From contig JAFULL010000049.1 of assembly GCA_017473345.1 (NCBI GenBank), forward strand, positions 1 through 43,939: a stretch of DNA of 43,939 nt. Direction: 5' to 3'. The position numbers and the translations under genes are program-made. This stretch comes from Clostridia bacterium (GTDB taxonomy: Bacteria > Bacillota > Clostridia > Christensenellales > Aristaeellaceae). This document shows, piece after piece, positions 31,496-39,748 of this stretch; the first letter of the stretch is position 1; the number at the start of each line of letters is the position of its first letter. The notes below the pieces were generated by a model that was not told where the DNA came from, made no database searches, and saw only the letters and a list, made by a program, of their open reading frames with translations.

Positions 31496-32653
31496 ATGAA
31501 AAAGTCTTTTGTGAAATGGTCGCTGCTTCTTGTACTACTGCTGGTGATTGGTGTTGCCTCTGCATCGGCGGCGGAGTACGGTGTGATCTATCGCACGGAT
31601 ACGCTCAACCTGCGCGCGCAGGGCAGCTCGTCCAGTCAGTGGCTGGGCAGTTATTCGCGCGGTACCTGGGTGCAGATCAACGGGTCGCAGAATAATTTCT
31701 ATTCTGTGTACACCCCGGATGGCCGCGTTGGCTATATGAGCAAAAACTATATCGACGTTGTGGACGGCGATGATTATGTGTGGATGGTGAAGGTTACCAA
31801 CCCCAACGGCGGTGCGTTCCTGAATTTCCGCAATCAGCCCAGCTACACGTCGCAGGTGCTGGACATCTTCTACAATGGCGTTCCGCTGTACGTGCACAGC
31901 TATAACAACGGCTGGTACTGCGTGGAGATCAACGGTCAGACCGGTTACGTGCGCAGCGAATATGTGGCCGATATGGGTGTGAGGACGCTGGGCAGCAGTA
32001 CGGTCGCTACCATCAAAACGCCTAACAACTCCGCCATGAACATGCGCAGCGGCCCCAGCATGAATGATCCGGTCATCTATCAGGTGCCGGGCGACACCTA
32101 TGTGTCGGTGCTGGCCAAAGGCAATGGCTGGTGGTGCGTGAGCGTGGACGGCATGTGGGGCTTCATGAGCAGCGACTATCTGAACGAAGGCCTGACAGCT
32201 GCATGCGACCTGTCAGCCAACAAGGTCACCACTGCCAACGGACAGCCGCACGCTATGGTCAGCAATCCCAAGAGCACGCAGGCGCTCAATCTGCGCCAGT
32301 ATGCATCCACCGGTTCGCGTGTGCTGGACAAGCTGTACAACGGCCGCAAGCTGTGGGTGGATGAGTACGGCAGCGAGTGGTGCGCTGTGACCGATCAGGT
32401 CACGGGCCTTTCCGGATATGTGATGACCCAATATATCACCCTGTACAACCTGTCTTCCAATGCCACGCGCAGGGTGGTGCATCCCAACGGAAGCTACGTA
32501 AACCTCCGCTCGTCGCCGGATATGTACTCCAGCAATGTGCAGGTGCGCGTGCCCAACGGTCAGCATGTGTCCATCATCAGTCCCGGGCCTGACTGGTGCA
32601 AGGTGCAGTATAATGGTTATACCGGTTACATGCTCAGCTATTTCCTGCCGTAA
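31496..32653 (+). CDS. Secreted protein with five SH3-type repeats
   Basis: 385 aa. Signal peptide: KK, then WSLLLVLLLVIGVASASA with likely cleavage near AEYG. Then five SH3b-like repeats, each with a LNLR/FLNFR/MNMR/LNLR/VNLR strand, a WC or W-V segment and a closing GYM/GYV/GFM block: ~30-85, ~92-155, ~165-225, ~245-310 and ~322-385. SH3b domains bind peptidoglycan or other wall polymers. No catalytic domain is present, so it may be a wall-binding or adaptor protein. AAGGAGGGAG precedes the ATG. Its last 20 nt overlap the end of the opposite-strand membrane gene. Confidence 0.88.
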   Translation: MKKSFVKWSLLLVLLLVIGVASASAAEYGVIYRTDTLNLRAQGSSSSQWLGSYSRGTWVQINGSQNNFYSVYTPDGRVGYMSKNYIDVVDGDDYVWMVKVTNPNGGAFLNFRNQPSYTSQVLDIFYNGVPLYVHSYNNGWYCVEINGQTGYVRSEYVADMGVRTLGSSTVATIKTPNNSAMNMRSGPSMNDPVIYQVPGDTYVSVLAKGNGWWCVSVDGMWGFMSSDYLNEGLTAACDLSANKVTTANGQPHAMVSNPKSTQALNLRQYASTGSRVLDKLYNGRKLWVDEYGSEWCAVTDQVTGLSGYVMTQYITLYNLSSNATRRVVHPNGSYVNLRSSPDMYSSNVQVRVPNGQHVSIISPGPDWCKVQYNGYTGYMLSYFLP

Positions 32654-33299
32654 GCAGGGCGCGTTTCATGGAAAGGCGGCAGTAAAGCCCCTGAAGATAT
32701 GAAAAAACGAGCATGCACAGCAGTTCCAGCGCGCAGACGTAAAATACTCTGCTGCGTGAAAACAGCAGCGCCAGCGGCGTATGGGCCGGGGCGGCGCGCA
32801 AGAACAGATAATTGGTTTGAAAGGCGCAGTTAAAGGCGCTGATGAATAACAGATAGCCGTTGCCCAGCACAAAAGCCCTCTGAGGCCGTGTGGGCAGCGG
32901 CTTTCCTGTACAGGTCAGGAATACAGGCGTGAGCGCTACCAGCGCATGCAGCTGGTAAAAGGCAAACGCCATCAGCTTTGGGTGCGTACAGGGAATGACC
33001 GCCGGAAAGAACAGGGTGATAAACGCTGCCGGCGCAGCCAGACAGGCGGATAATTCCCACAAGGGTTTGGGCGCATGCCAAAGCATGGGGATAGACAGCA
33101 CGCCAAACAGGCCGCACAGGTGCAGCGGCAGGGCTGTTTCCAGTGTGAGCATGTTATCCAGTTTCAGAAGCAAAAGCTGCAAAAGCATCGATATTCCCAG
33201 CCCGCATGCCATCAGGAGGCGAAAAGGCCGCATCAGACGTGGCGAATGTGCGCACAACACCACTCCAAGCCCCCAAAACACTCCGATGATCCACTGCAT
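32634..33299 (-). CDS. TIGR02206/YwaF-like integral membrane protein (second copy)
   Basis: 221 aa with about six to seven hydrophobic helices. Seen: LPLHLCGLFGVLSIPMLWHA, TLFFPAVIPC and FYQLHALVALTPVFL; the His-containing helices and final LLFSRSRVFYVCALELL fit YwaF-like proteins. Shorter than the homologue at 2911-3681, lacking the leading FGAGSEVEFSLFTP segment. Start ATG 33299 behind ACGAGG (weak); a longer reading upstream lacks a ribosome site. Convergent with the SH3 gene, overlapping by 20 nt. Function unknown. Confidence 0.72.
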   Translation of the reverse strand: MQWIIGVFWGLGVVLCAHSPRLMRPFRLLMACGLGISMLLQLLLLKLDNMLTLETALPLHLCGLFGVLSIPMLWHAPKPLWELSACLAAPAAFITLFFPAVIPCTHPKLMAFAFYQLHALVALTPVFLTCTGKPLPTRPQRAFVLGNGYLLFISAFNCAFQTNYLFLRAAPAHTPLALLFSRSRVFYVCALELLCMLVFSYLQGLYCRLSMKRALLTAGNS

Positions 33300-33380
33300 A
33301 CCACAAACCTCGTTTTGAAATGCTTTTTTCGAGAAAATGCCTCCACTTATGAAGCAAAAACAGGGGCTGTCTGCCACTGC

Positions 33381-33409
33381 TTTACCACCGGTGGAAAATA
33401 TGTTATAAT
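33381..33409 (+). promoter_or_regulatory. Promoter of the small membrane-anchored orphan
   Basis: TTTACC (33381-33386), 17-bp spacer, TATAAT (33404-33409), 37 nt before the gene. Confidence 0.6.
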
Positions 33410-33446
33410 ACCGGCGTAATCTTTTTTTGGAAAGGAGGAAGCCGCA

Positions 33447-33941
33447 ATGATGCGGTATTCCCGTTCACGCAGTTATAACGTGGGCTCCCGTTCTGACCGG
33501 CTCAAGCCGATCCTTGTCATCGTACTGGTACTGCTTGCCGCCTTCCTTATTTTCAAGGCGACCGGTGTTGGCGGCATCAACGAGGGCAATTTTGAGGTGC
33601 AGCGCAACAGCAAGCTGCGCAGCGAAGTGCAGGCGGCGCAGAACTGCGTCAATTCACTCAGCCGTCTGGGCGCAAGCTCCACTTCGTCGATGCTGGGTCG
33701 TATTCGCCAGCATGTGCACGGCATGGAAGTGATCAACGACCTCAACGTCGGCATGTATGGCGAGGTCGGCCGACTGTATCCGCAGATGGTTTTTGACAAT
33801 GTGTATTCCATTATCGAGGAGTATGACGCCAAGCTCACCAGCGGCCAGAAGGTCAGCGACACGCTTACCTCGCTCAGCGCTGCTGTCACCGAGCTTGGAA
33901 TCATGACGACCACCCTGCTGGATGGCATGGAACAAAACTGA
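33447..33941 (+). CDS. Small membrane-anchored protein of unknown function
   Basis: 164 aa. Residues 1-20 are basic and Ser/Arg-rich, ~21-37 form a membrane helix (PILVIVLVLLAAFLIFKATG), and the rest is a predicted extracytoplasmic helical domain (NFEVQRNSKLRSEVQAAQNC...). The layout suggests a type II membrane protein with a helical bundle; I recognise no family. ATG behind AAAGGAGG; an ATG one codon later is possible. It ends 1 nt before the stop of the convergent transporter gene. Confidence 0.75.
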   Translation: MMRYSRSRSYNVGSRSDRLKPILVIVLVLLAAFLIFKATGVGGINEGNFEVQRNSKLRSEVQAAQNCVNSLSRLGASSTSSMLGRIRQHVHGMEVINDLNVGMYGEVGRLYPQMVFDNVYSIIEEYDAKLTSGQKVSDTLTSLSAAVTELGIMTTTLLDGMEQN

Positions 33942-33942
33942 T

Positions 33943-34371
33943 TCAGCGCAGTTTGAACAGTACCACGCCGCCCAGCATCAGCCCAAGACCTATGAACTGT
34001 TTCAGCCCCATGGCTGCCTTTTCCTGTCCCATCCAGCCGAATGCGTCGATGCATGCAGCGACCAGCAGCTGTGAGATCAGTATGACAGAGATGGCGACCG
34101 TGGGGCTGAGTCCTTTGATGGAAAGCATCACAGTGATGGTGATCACCAGCCCCAGTACGCCGCCCAGCCAATAGCCTTTGGGAACATCTGTGATGGCTGA
34201 AAAACGGCCTGTGCCAACCAGCCATGCAGCGGCCAGCGACAGTGCGAAAGCTGTGCCCTGTACCCAGGCGTTGGCCTCCCACAGGCCGATGCCATCCTGC
34301 AGCCGGGTATTCATCACACCCTGCACGCTCATGGCGGCGCCTGCGATGATGCTGAACAAAAAACCGATCAT
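33943..34371 (-). CDS. DMT-superfamily transporter, YdcZ (DUF606) type
   Basis: 142 aa with about five hydrophobic helices. Seen: GAAMSVQGVMNTRL at the N-terminus, YWLGGVLGLVITITVMLSI and ISVILISQLLVAACIDAFGW, typical of YdcZ/DUF606 half-size transporters that work as pairs. The substrate is unknown. The ATG follows GGGGGAGG by 7 nt, but that site lies inside a 14-bp hairpin (next entry). Confidence 0.85.
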   Translation of the reverse strand: MIGFLFSIIAGAAMSVQGVMNTRLQDGIGLWEANAWVQGTAFALSLAAAWLVGTGRFSAITDVPKGYWLGGVLGLVITITVMLSIKGLSPTVAISVILISQLLVAACIDAFGWMGQEKAAMGLKQFIGLGLMLGGVVLFKLR

Positions 34372-34412
34372 AAAACCGCCTCCCCCTGCAGTGTGTCCGG
34401 GGGAGGCGGTTT
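34372..34412 (-). promoter_or_regulatory. Terminator-like hairpin holding the YdcZ gene's ribosome-binding site
   Basis: Minus strand AAACCGCCTCCCCC (34412-34399), 12-nt loop, GGGGGAGGCGGTTTT (34386-34372), then the ATG at 34371. The perfect 14-bp stem lies between the relQ stop (34414) and the transporter start, and its 3' arm contains the only ribosome site. It may terminate the relQ transcript and also mask translation. Confidence 0.75.
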
Positions 34413-34413
34413 G

Positions 34414-35082
34414 TTATTCATGCTGTTCGGCCTGGGCGACCCATTCCACCATCTGGTCGTGAATGTGCTGCATTTCACCATCCAGCGCGGCGATACGCTC
34501 GGCAGCATCGTAGAGCTGGCGGTTGAGCGAATCCGGCGCGTGAACAGTTTCCTTATAGCGCAGCTGGTGCTCCAGACTGGCCCAGAAATCCATCGCAATC
34601 GTGCGGATCTGCACCTCGACAGGCAGCAGCAGCTTTCCGGTGCTCAAGAATACCGGCACCTCCACAATGATGTGCAGGCTGCGGTAACCGTTTGGTTTTG
34701 GATCGCGGATGTAGTCCCGCGTTTCGATCAGCCGCACGTCGTCCTGACTGGTGAGAAGATCCGCGATGGTGTAGGCGTCGTTGAGGTAAGCACACACCAC
34801 CCGGATGCCAGCGATGTCGCGCAGGTTTTCCATAGCAGCTTCAGCTGTGATGGGCAGCCCTTTCCGCACCAGCTTTTGGGCGATGCTTTCCGGGCTTTTG
34901 ATACGATATTCCATGTGATGGATCGGGTTGCGGCTGTGGCGCATCTGAAACTCATCATCCAGAATTTCCAGCTTGGTGCGCACTTCGCGCAGCGCAGACT
35001 GGTAGCGGTAGCGCATGGTCATAAACCCTTCCGCCATTGCGCGCCATTCCGCCGGGATTCCTTCAAAAGGCGAGCGCTTCAT
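34414..35082 (-). CDS. relQ: Small alarmone synthetase (RelQ/YjbM-type GTP pyrophosphokinase)
   Basis: 222 aa, a single (p)ppGpp synthetase domain without the hydrolase, TGS or ACT parts of Rel. Seen: HHMEYRIKSPESIAQKLVRK, DIAGIRVVCAYLNDAYTIAD, RDYIRDPKPNGYRSLHIIVE and LPVEVQIRTIAMDFWASLEH, all catalytic blocks present, with the C-terminal helices of RelQ. It makes ppGpp/pppGpp from GDP/GTP and ATP. ATG behind AAAGGGGG; last gene of the operon starting at 38467, 12 nt after the alcohol dehydrogenase gene. Confidence 0.94.
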   Translation of the reverse strand: MKRSPFEGIPAEWRAMAEGFMTMRYRYQSALREVRTKLEILDDEFQMRHSRNPIHHMEYRIKSPESIAQKLVRKGLPITAEAAMENLRDIAGIRVVCAYLNDAYTIADLLTSQDDVRLIETRDYIRDPKPNGYRSLHIIVEVPVFLSTGKLLLPVEVQIRTIAMDFWASLEHQLRYKETVHAPDSLNRQLYDAAERIAALDGEMQHIHDQMVEWVAQAEQHE

Positions 35083-35094
35083 AAACAGCCCCCT

Positions 35095-36267
35095 TTACAG
35101 CGCCAGTTCGTAAATGGCTTTGCAGTCCTCGGGCTTGAGGGGAACAAAGGCGCCCAGCACGCCGCCGGCCATGGCGCAGGCACGCTCGGCCATGCGGTCG
35201 AAATCATCAGCACCGATGCCGTTTTCGTGCAGGGTGGTGGTCAGTCCCAGCGAACGGTAGAAGACTTCCAGACGAGCGATGCCTTCCTTGGCGATTTCTT
35301 CGACAGTGCCGAAATCTTCCGGCACATCCAGTACCCGGGTGGCAAACTGCGCCAGCTTTTTCGCGCCGCCGCGGGGCAGCACATATTTCATCCATGCAGG
35401 GAATACGATGGCCAGACCGGCGCCATGGGCAATGTCATACAGAGCGCTGAGCTCATGTTCGATCTTGTGGCTGGCCCAGTCGCCAACGCGGCCGGTCTGG
35501 AAAAGCGTGTTGTGCGCAAGGCAGCCGGTCCACATGATCTCGGCGCGGGCATCGTAGTTTTCGGGCTGCTGCATAACGATAGCGGCATTGTTGATGGCCG
35601 TGCGCAAAGCGCCTTCAGTCATGCGGTCGGTCAATTCAACGTTTTCCACCTGCGTGAAATAACGCTCCATCATGTGCGCCATGATGTCCACCACGCCGCA
35701 GGCGGTCTGGAAAGGTGGCAGTGAGTAGGAGTATTCGGGGTTGAGAATGGAAAATTTGGGGAAGTTGAGCTCGGTATTGCGGCCACGCTTGCACTGGTCT
35801 TCCTCACGGGTGATAACGCTGGAATTGCTCATTTCACTGCCAGCAGCCGGAATGGTCACCACGGTGCCAAGGGGCAGCACTTCTGTATTGGAACCCTTGC
35901 CGGTGAACAGATCCCATGCATCACCGTCATAGCAGGCACCATTGGCAATGGCCTTGGCTGTGTCGATAGCACTGCCGCCGCCGACGGCCAGCACCAGCTG
36001 TACATTATGCTCACGGCACAGTTCAATGCCCTCGTAAACGAGAGAGAGACGGGGATTAGGCTGCACGCCGCCCACTTCCCATACCTGCGCCTGCTTGTCG
36101 GCGAGGATGGCCATCACCTGATCATACAGGCCGATGCGCTTGATGCTGCCGCCGCCGTATACCAGCAGCACGCGCTTGCCGTAGCGGTCGATTTCTTCGC
36201 CCAGATGGCTGAGGGCATTGCGGCCAAAATGGATGCGGGTGGGATTCTGAAAGGTAAAATCGATCAT
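35095..36267 (-). CDS. Iron-containing alcohol dehydrogenase (butanol dehydrogenase-like)
   Basis: 390 aa, group III dehydrogenase. Seen: N-terminal FQNPTRIHFGRNALSHLGEE, nucleotide-binding VLLVYGGGSIKR and LAVGGGSAIDTAKAIA, metal-site helix DIMAHMMERYFTQV, and the His pair HEL...YDIAHGAGLAIVFPAWMKY. Closest in pattern to the NADPH-dependent butanol dehydrogenases of Clostridium (YugJ/BdhA). It reduces aldehydes to alcohols in fermentation; the exact substrate is not certain. Sits 20 nt behind the thioesterase gene in the same direction. Confidence 0.93.
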   Translation of the reverse strand: MIDFTFQNPTRIHFGRNALSHLGEEIDRYGKRVLLVYGGGSIKRIGLYDQVMAILADKQAQVWEVGGVQPNPRLSLVYEGIELCREHNVQLVLAVGGGSAIDTAKAIANGACYDGDAWDLFTGKGSNTEVLPLGTVVTIPAAGSEMSNSSVITREEDQCKRGRNTELNFPKFSILNPEYSYSLPPFQTACGVVDIMAHMMERYFTQVENVELTDRMTEGALRTAINNAAIVMQQPENYDARAEIMWTGCLAHNTLFQTGRVGDWASHKIEHELSALYDIAHGAGLAIVFPAWMKYVLPRGGAKKLAQFATRVLDVPEDFGTVEEIAKEGIARLEVFYRSLGLTTTLHENGIGADDFDRMAERACAMAGGVLGAFVPLKPEDCKAIYELAL

Positions 36268-36287
36268 GATGCATTGCTCCTTTTGTA

Positions 36288-36767
36288 TCAGTAAAATTGC
36301 TGAGTGCGTTTTCTGAGAGCACGGCGGTTCATGCCGGCTTCGTAATCCAGCTTTTCGGCTTCAGTTTCGGGAGTAAGCTGAGGCACGGGTACGGGCTTGC
36401 CGTCCTTGTCAACGGCCACCATGGTCAAAAGCGCGCGGTTGACGTGCAGCCGTTCATCCGGGCAGCTCATGCGTTCCACGAAGGTATCCACGCAGATCTC
36501 CATGCTGGTGGTGCCAACAAACGTAACGCGTCCAGCAATGGTGACGATGTCGTTGATATACGCCGGCGCGATGAAATCCAGCCGGTCAACGGCGGCGGTG
36601 CGTACCTCGCAACCGCTGTGGCGGCGGGCCACCACGCCTGCGACGATGTCGATCCACTGCATGAGCATGCCGCCAAAAAGGGTGTAAGAGGCATTGACGT
36701 CAGATGGGGTAATGATGTGCACCTGCTCAGCACGGCTCATCGTAACAGTTTTGGAAGAGCGTTCCAT
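36288..36767 (-). CDS. Acyl-CoA thioesterase, hotdog fold (YciA/BACH type)
   Basis: 159 aa. Seen: HIITPSDVNASYTLFGGMLMQW (the N-G-GG-x-LM-x-W hotdog helix), DFIAPAYINDIVTIAGRVTF and TMVAVDKDGKPVPVPQL. These enzymes hydrolyse acyl-CoA thioesters in the cytosol. The ATG at 36767 lies 8 nt from AAGGAG; a GTG at 36776 overlaps that site and is rejected. It follows the glycosyltransferase-like gene by 5 nt, so it is in the same operon. Confidence 0.92.
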   Translation of the reverse strand: MERSSKTVTMSRAEQVHIITPSDVNASYTLFGGMLMQWIDIVAGVVARRHSGCEVRTAAVDRLDFIAPAYINDIVTIAGRVTFVGTTSMEICVDTFVERMSCPDERLHVNRALLTMVAVDKDGKPVPVPQLTPETEAEKLDYEAGMNRRALRKRTQQFY

Positions 36768-36772
36768 GGTTT

Positions 36773-38467
36773 TCACTCCTTGAATGGCTTTGGGGTACGC
36801 GTTGCGGCACGCCTTCCATCGGCGGCGGTACCCAGAAAGGGTTTAGGAAGGTCTTTGAGTACGGCACGCAGTGACTGGCTCAGCAGACGCTGGTCAAACA
36901 GGCTGAGGAACAAAAGCCGCCTGCGGGGCATGGGGTGGATGCAGAACCATTCCGGTTTTTTGATGAACAGCCGCTCCCATAGCAGCTCTTCGCTGAAACC
37001 GCGTTTGAGTTCAGCGTCCAGAAGGGTAATAGACTGCACTTCCCTTGCGATGGCGCTGAGGTACTTGCGTGGGATCAGGATAAAGCTTCCGTCCGGTACG
37101 CCTCCGACGGTGGCCAGATGGATGCGGTCATCCGCAAGGCTTTCCAGATCGGGCATGGCGTCTGCACATACCGGATGGGGAAGGATATCCATGTCCAGCC
37201 AGGCAAAGTGGGTGAATTCCTCGTGACGGCGCGCTGCACGCAAAAGCAGCAGCGGTTTGCTGCGCAGGAAATGCTGCTGGGGCGTCATGCCTTCTGCAAG
37301 CAGCGTGCGCGGAAGCAGCGCATTATCCGGGTAGCTTTGTGTATTGGGGTAGGCTGCACGCAGCTGACGCTCCTGCTCGCCGCCTGTGTACATCAGCAGC
37401 GGCAGACTGGCAACATTTTTCAGAAAACCGAACCGCAGCAGGTAGAACGGCACCGGATGACGCGGCGCAGGCAGGTCAACAAATGCCGTGACCAGCAGAG
37501 GCATGTGCACTTCCATCAGCTGCTGTTTGAAAGCATAGGCCTTTTGATTCAATTTCAGAGCACGGCCCATGCGCTGCGGATAGGTATCCTCCGGCCCGAA
37601 CAGGCCAAGCATGGCCTTTGCACTGGCAATGGGATGACCGTAGTGGAAGCCCAGCAGCTGCTCAAAGCGGCTGAGGGTGCTGCCGGGCATGGCCTCGGCG
37701 GAGGGACGGCTGAGAATGCGGCGGGGCAGTTCGGCGATAGGCCATACATAGGGCGTATCCGGAACACAGCAGCGCCAGCCGGTCAGATAGGCAGCCAATG
37801 ACAGTGTGGACAGGCTCAGACTGTTCTCAAACAAAAACCTGACCGGGCCAAACAGAAAGGCAGGGTCGATCAGCAGTGTGCTGACCGGGCCGGCACTGCA
37901 CACAAGCGGCAGGCCGCGGCCGATATATACGTTTTCATCATCAAGGCTTTCCTTGAGCGAAGGCAGACACACTTCGGGCGGATGGGCTTCTTCTTCCACG
38001 ACACCGGCACGTCTGCGGCGGATTTCCGGCAGGGACTGACGAAGCGTGTTCAACCCGCCGGGATTGATTTTGGGCAGGCGCACGGTGGATGTATCTTCTG
38101 AAATGGAAGGTACAGGATCGCTGCATGTGCCCGGTGTGATGCTGCCGGTAAGAACGGTGGGTTTGTCACTGAGCGAGCGAATGGCAGAGAAAAGCGCTGC
38201 GTCCCAGTGATGGGCAAAAGCATGAGCGCCGGAAAGCAGCAGGAAATGCGTTTCATCCGTCACCTGATCGACGCAGGCCTCCAGAGCTTCGTTGCCAAGG
38301 TAAAACAGCGTATCGGGGTCTTCTGCCATTTCCCGAAGGGAGGCGGGCAGGGCAAAGCGCAAAAGAGCGGGACGCATGGCAGCGGCTTTCGCGCGGGCAA
38401 CGGTTGCCTGTGCGCTCTGCGCGTCGATGGGCGGAGCCAGTATCACCAGCAATCGCGATGCAAACAC
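36773..38467 (-). CDS. Putative two-domain glycosyltransferase-like protein (GTG start)
   Basis: 564 aa, no signal peptide. Residues ~1-330 carry HFLLLSGAHAFAHHWDAALF and a SITPG block resembling the GT60/Skp1-type GlcNAc-transferase fold. Residues ~330-530 (MPLLVTAFVDLPAPRHPVPF, YTGGEQERQLR, HFAWLDMDILPHPV with Asp425-x-Asp427, GSFILIPRKYL) resemble HtrL/YibB-type proteins, and WLDMDI resembles a DxD metal site. Both assignments are by eye and tentative. GTG at 38467 is 9 nt behind AAGGAGG. First gene of the operon running to relQ, with a near-consensus promoter; divergent from capF. Confidence 0.6.
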   Translation of the reverse strand: MFASRLLVILAPPIDAQSAQATVARAKAAAMRPALLRFALPASLREMAEDPDTLFYLGNEALEACVDQVTDETHFLLLSGAHAFAHHWDAALFSAIRSLSDKPTVLTGSITPGTCSDPVPSISEDTSTVRLPKINPGGLNTLRQSLPEIRRRRAGVVEEEAHPPEVCLPSLKESLDDENVYIGRGLPLVCSAGPVSTLLIDPAFLFGPVRFLFENSLSLSTLSLAAYLTGWRCCVPDTPYVWPIAELPRRILSRPSAEAMPGSTLSRFEQLLGFHYGHPIASAKAMLGLFGPEDTYPQRMGRALKLNQKAYAFKQQLMEVHMPLLVTAFVDLPAPRHPVPFYLLRFGFLKNVASLPLLMYTGGEQERQLRAAYPNTQSYPDNALLPRTLLAEGMTPQQHFLRSKPLLLLRAARRHEEFTHFAWLDMDILPHPVCADAMPDLESLADDRIHLATVGGVPDGSFILIPRKYLSAIAREVQSITLLDAELKRGFSEELLWERLFIKKPEWFCIHPMPRRRLLFLSLFDQRLLSQSLRAVLKDLPKPFLGTAADGRRAATRTPKPFKE

Positions 38468-38503
38468 GTTTGGCTGCCTCCTTTTTGCATTTCTGTTGTA
38501 TTC

Positions 38504-38532
38504 ATTATAATGTACCCGGAGAGGTGCGTCAA
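38504..38532 (-). promoter_or_regulatory. Promoter of glycosyltransferase-thioesterase-adh-relQ operon
   Basis: Minus strand TTGACG (38532-38527), 17-bp spacer, TATAAT (38509-38504), 37 nt upstream of the GTG start. Confidence 0.85.
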
Positions 38533-38549
38533 GAAAGATACAATTTCAA

Positions 38550-38579
38550 TTGACAGCCCGACAAAAGGTAAGGTATGAT
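38550..38579 (+). promoter_or_regulatory. Promoter of capF-capG operon
   Basis: TTGACA (38550-38555), 18-bp spacer, TATGAT (38574-38579), 39 nt before the gene. Divergent with the previous promoter in a 151-bp region. Confidence 0.8.
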
Positions 38580-38618
38580 ATAAAAGACAGATAAGGCTTT
38601 TCCGGGAGGGAAAAACAG

Positions 38619-39743
38619 ATGCATATACTTATTACAGGCGCAAAGGGATTCATGGGGCGCAATCTCATGTATACCCTCAAAACGGCGCGTCCTGATGACG
38701 TGCTTTATCCCATTGACATTCATTCCACGCCTGAGGAACTGAGCGAAGCAGCACGGCATGCGGATTTTGTATTTCATCTGGCCGGCGTCAATCGTCCTCA
38801 GGACCCGGCGGAATTCATGACCGGCAACCGGGATTTCACGGCTTCGCTGCTTGAAATGCTGGAAAAGCATCCTCCGGTGGTGATCAGCAGTTCCATTCAG
38901 GCAGCGCTGGATAACCCTTACGGACAGAGCAAGCGCGCAGGGGAGGACGCTGTGCGCGCATACGCGCAAAAGACCGGCGCTCAGGCGTATATTTACCGCC
39001 TGCCCAACGCGTTCGGCAAGTGGAGCCGCCCCAATTACAACAGTGCGGTGGCAACCTTCTGCTACAATGTGGCAAGGGGGCTGCCCATCACCGTCAATGA
39101 TCCGTCGGTGATGTTGAAGCTGTGCTATATTGACGATATCGTGGCAGAATTCCTTCGCGCGCTGGATGGCCAGCCCACCCGCACGCAGGATGGCCTGTGC
39201 GAGGTACGGCCTGTGCATGAGGTCAATCTTGGCCAAATGGCAGAAATGATCCAGAACTTTGCGGTCATGCGCGACCATCTGGACAGCCCCGATCAGTCGG
39301 ATCCGTTCACGGCCAAGCTGTATGCGACCTATCTGAGTTTCCTTCCGCCTGAGGATTTTGCGCGTACGCCTGTCGTACATTCTGATGCACGCGGCTCCTT
39401 TACCGAGCTCATCCATCTGGGCGGCCACGGTCAGGTCAGTCTGAATGTATCCAGGCCCCATATCACCAAGGGAGAGCATTGGCACCATACCAAGCATGAA
39501 AAGTTCATCATCATTTCCGGTGAGGGAATCATCCGTTTCCGCAAGCCGGAGGAGAAGACGGTCATCAGCTACAGGGTGTCGGGCGAGGTGCCGCAGGTGG
39601 TGGATATTCCTCCGGGATACACACACAACATTGAAAACACCGGCGATACGGACATGCTCACCGTAATGTGGGCCAATGAATGCTTTGACCCGGCCAGACC
39701 GGATACCTTCCGGCTGCCGGTTGATCCTGCACAGGAGGAATGA
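38619..39743 (+). CDS. capF: CapF-like bifunctional SDR/cupin enzyme (UDP-sugar epimerase/reductase)
   Basis: 374 aa. An N-terminal short-chain dehydrogenase domain (~1-245) has GAKGFMGRN as its NAD(P) loop, FHLAGVNRPQDPAEFMTGN, SSSIQAALDNPYGQSKRAGE (YxxxK) and RLPNAFGKWSRPNYNSAVAT. A C-terminal cupin (~255-374) has GEHWHHTKHEKFIIISGEG. In Staphylococcus aureus CapF converts the CapE product towards UDP-L-FucNAc/talose forms. ATG behind GGGAGGG. It ends inside the ribosome site region of capG, so the two are co-expressed. CapE is not in the window. Confidence 0.92.
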   Translation: MHILITGAKGFMGRNLMYTLKTARPDDVLYPIDIHSTPEELSEAARHADFVFHLAGVNRPQDPAEFMTGNRDFTASLLEMLEKHPPVVISSSIQAALDNPYGQSKRAGEDAVRAYAQKTGAQAYIYRLPNAFGKWSRPNYNSAVATFCYNVARGLPITVNDPSVMLKLCYIDDIVAEFLRALDGQPTRTQDGLCEVRPVHEVNLGQMAEMIQNFAVMRDHLDSPDQSDPFTAKLYATYLSFLPPEDFARTPVVHSDARGSFTELIHLGGHGQVSLNVSRPHITKGEHWHHTKHEKFIIISGEGIIRFRKPEEKTVISYRVSGEVPQVVDIPPGYTHNIENTGDTDMLTVMWANECFDPARPDTFRLPVDPAQEE

Positions 39744-39748
39744 ATGAA

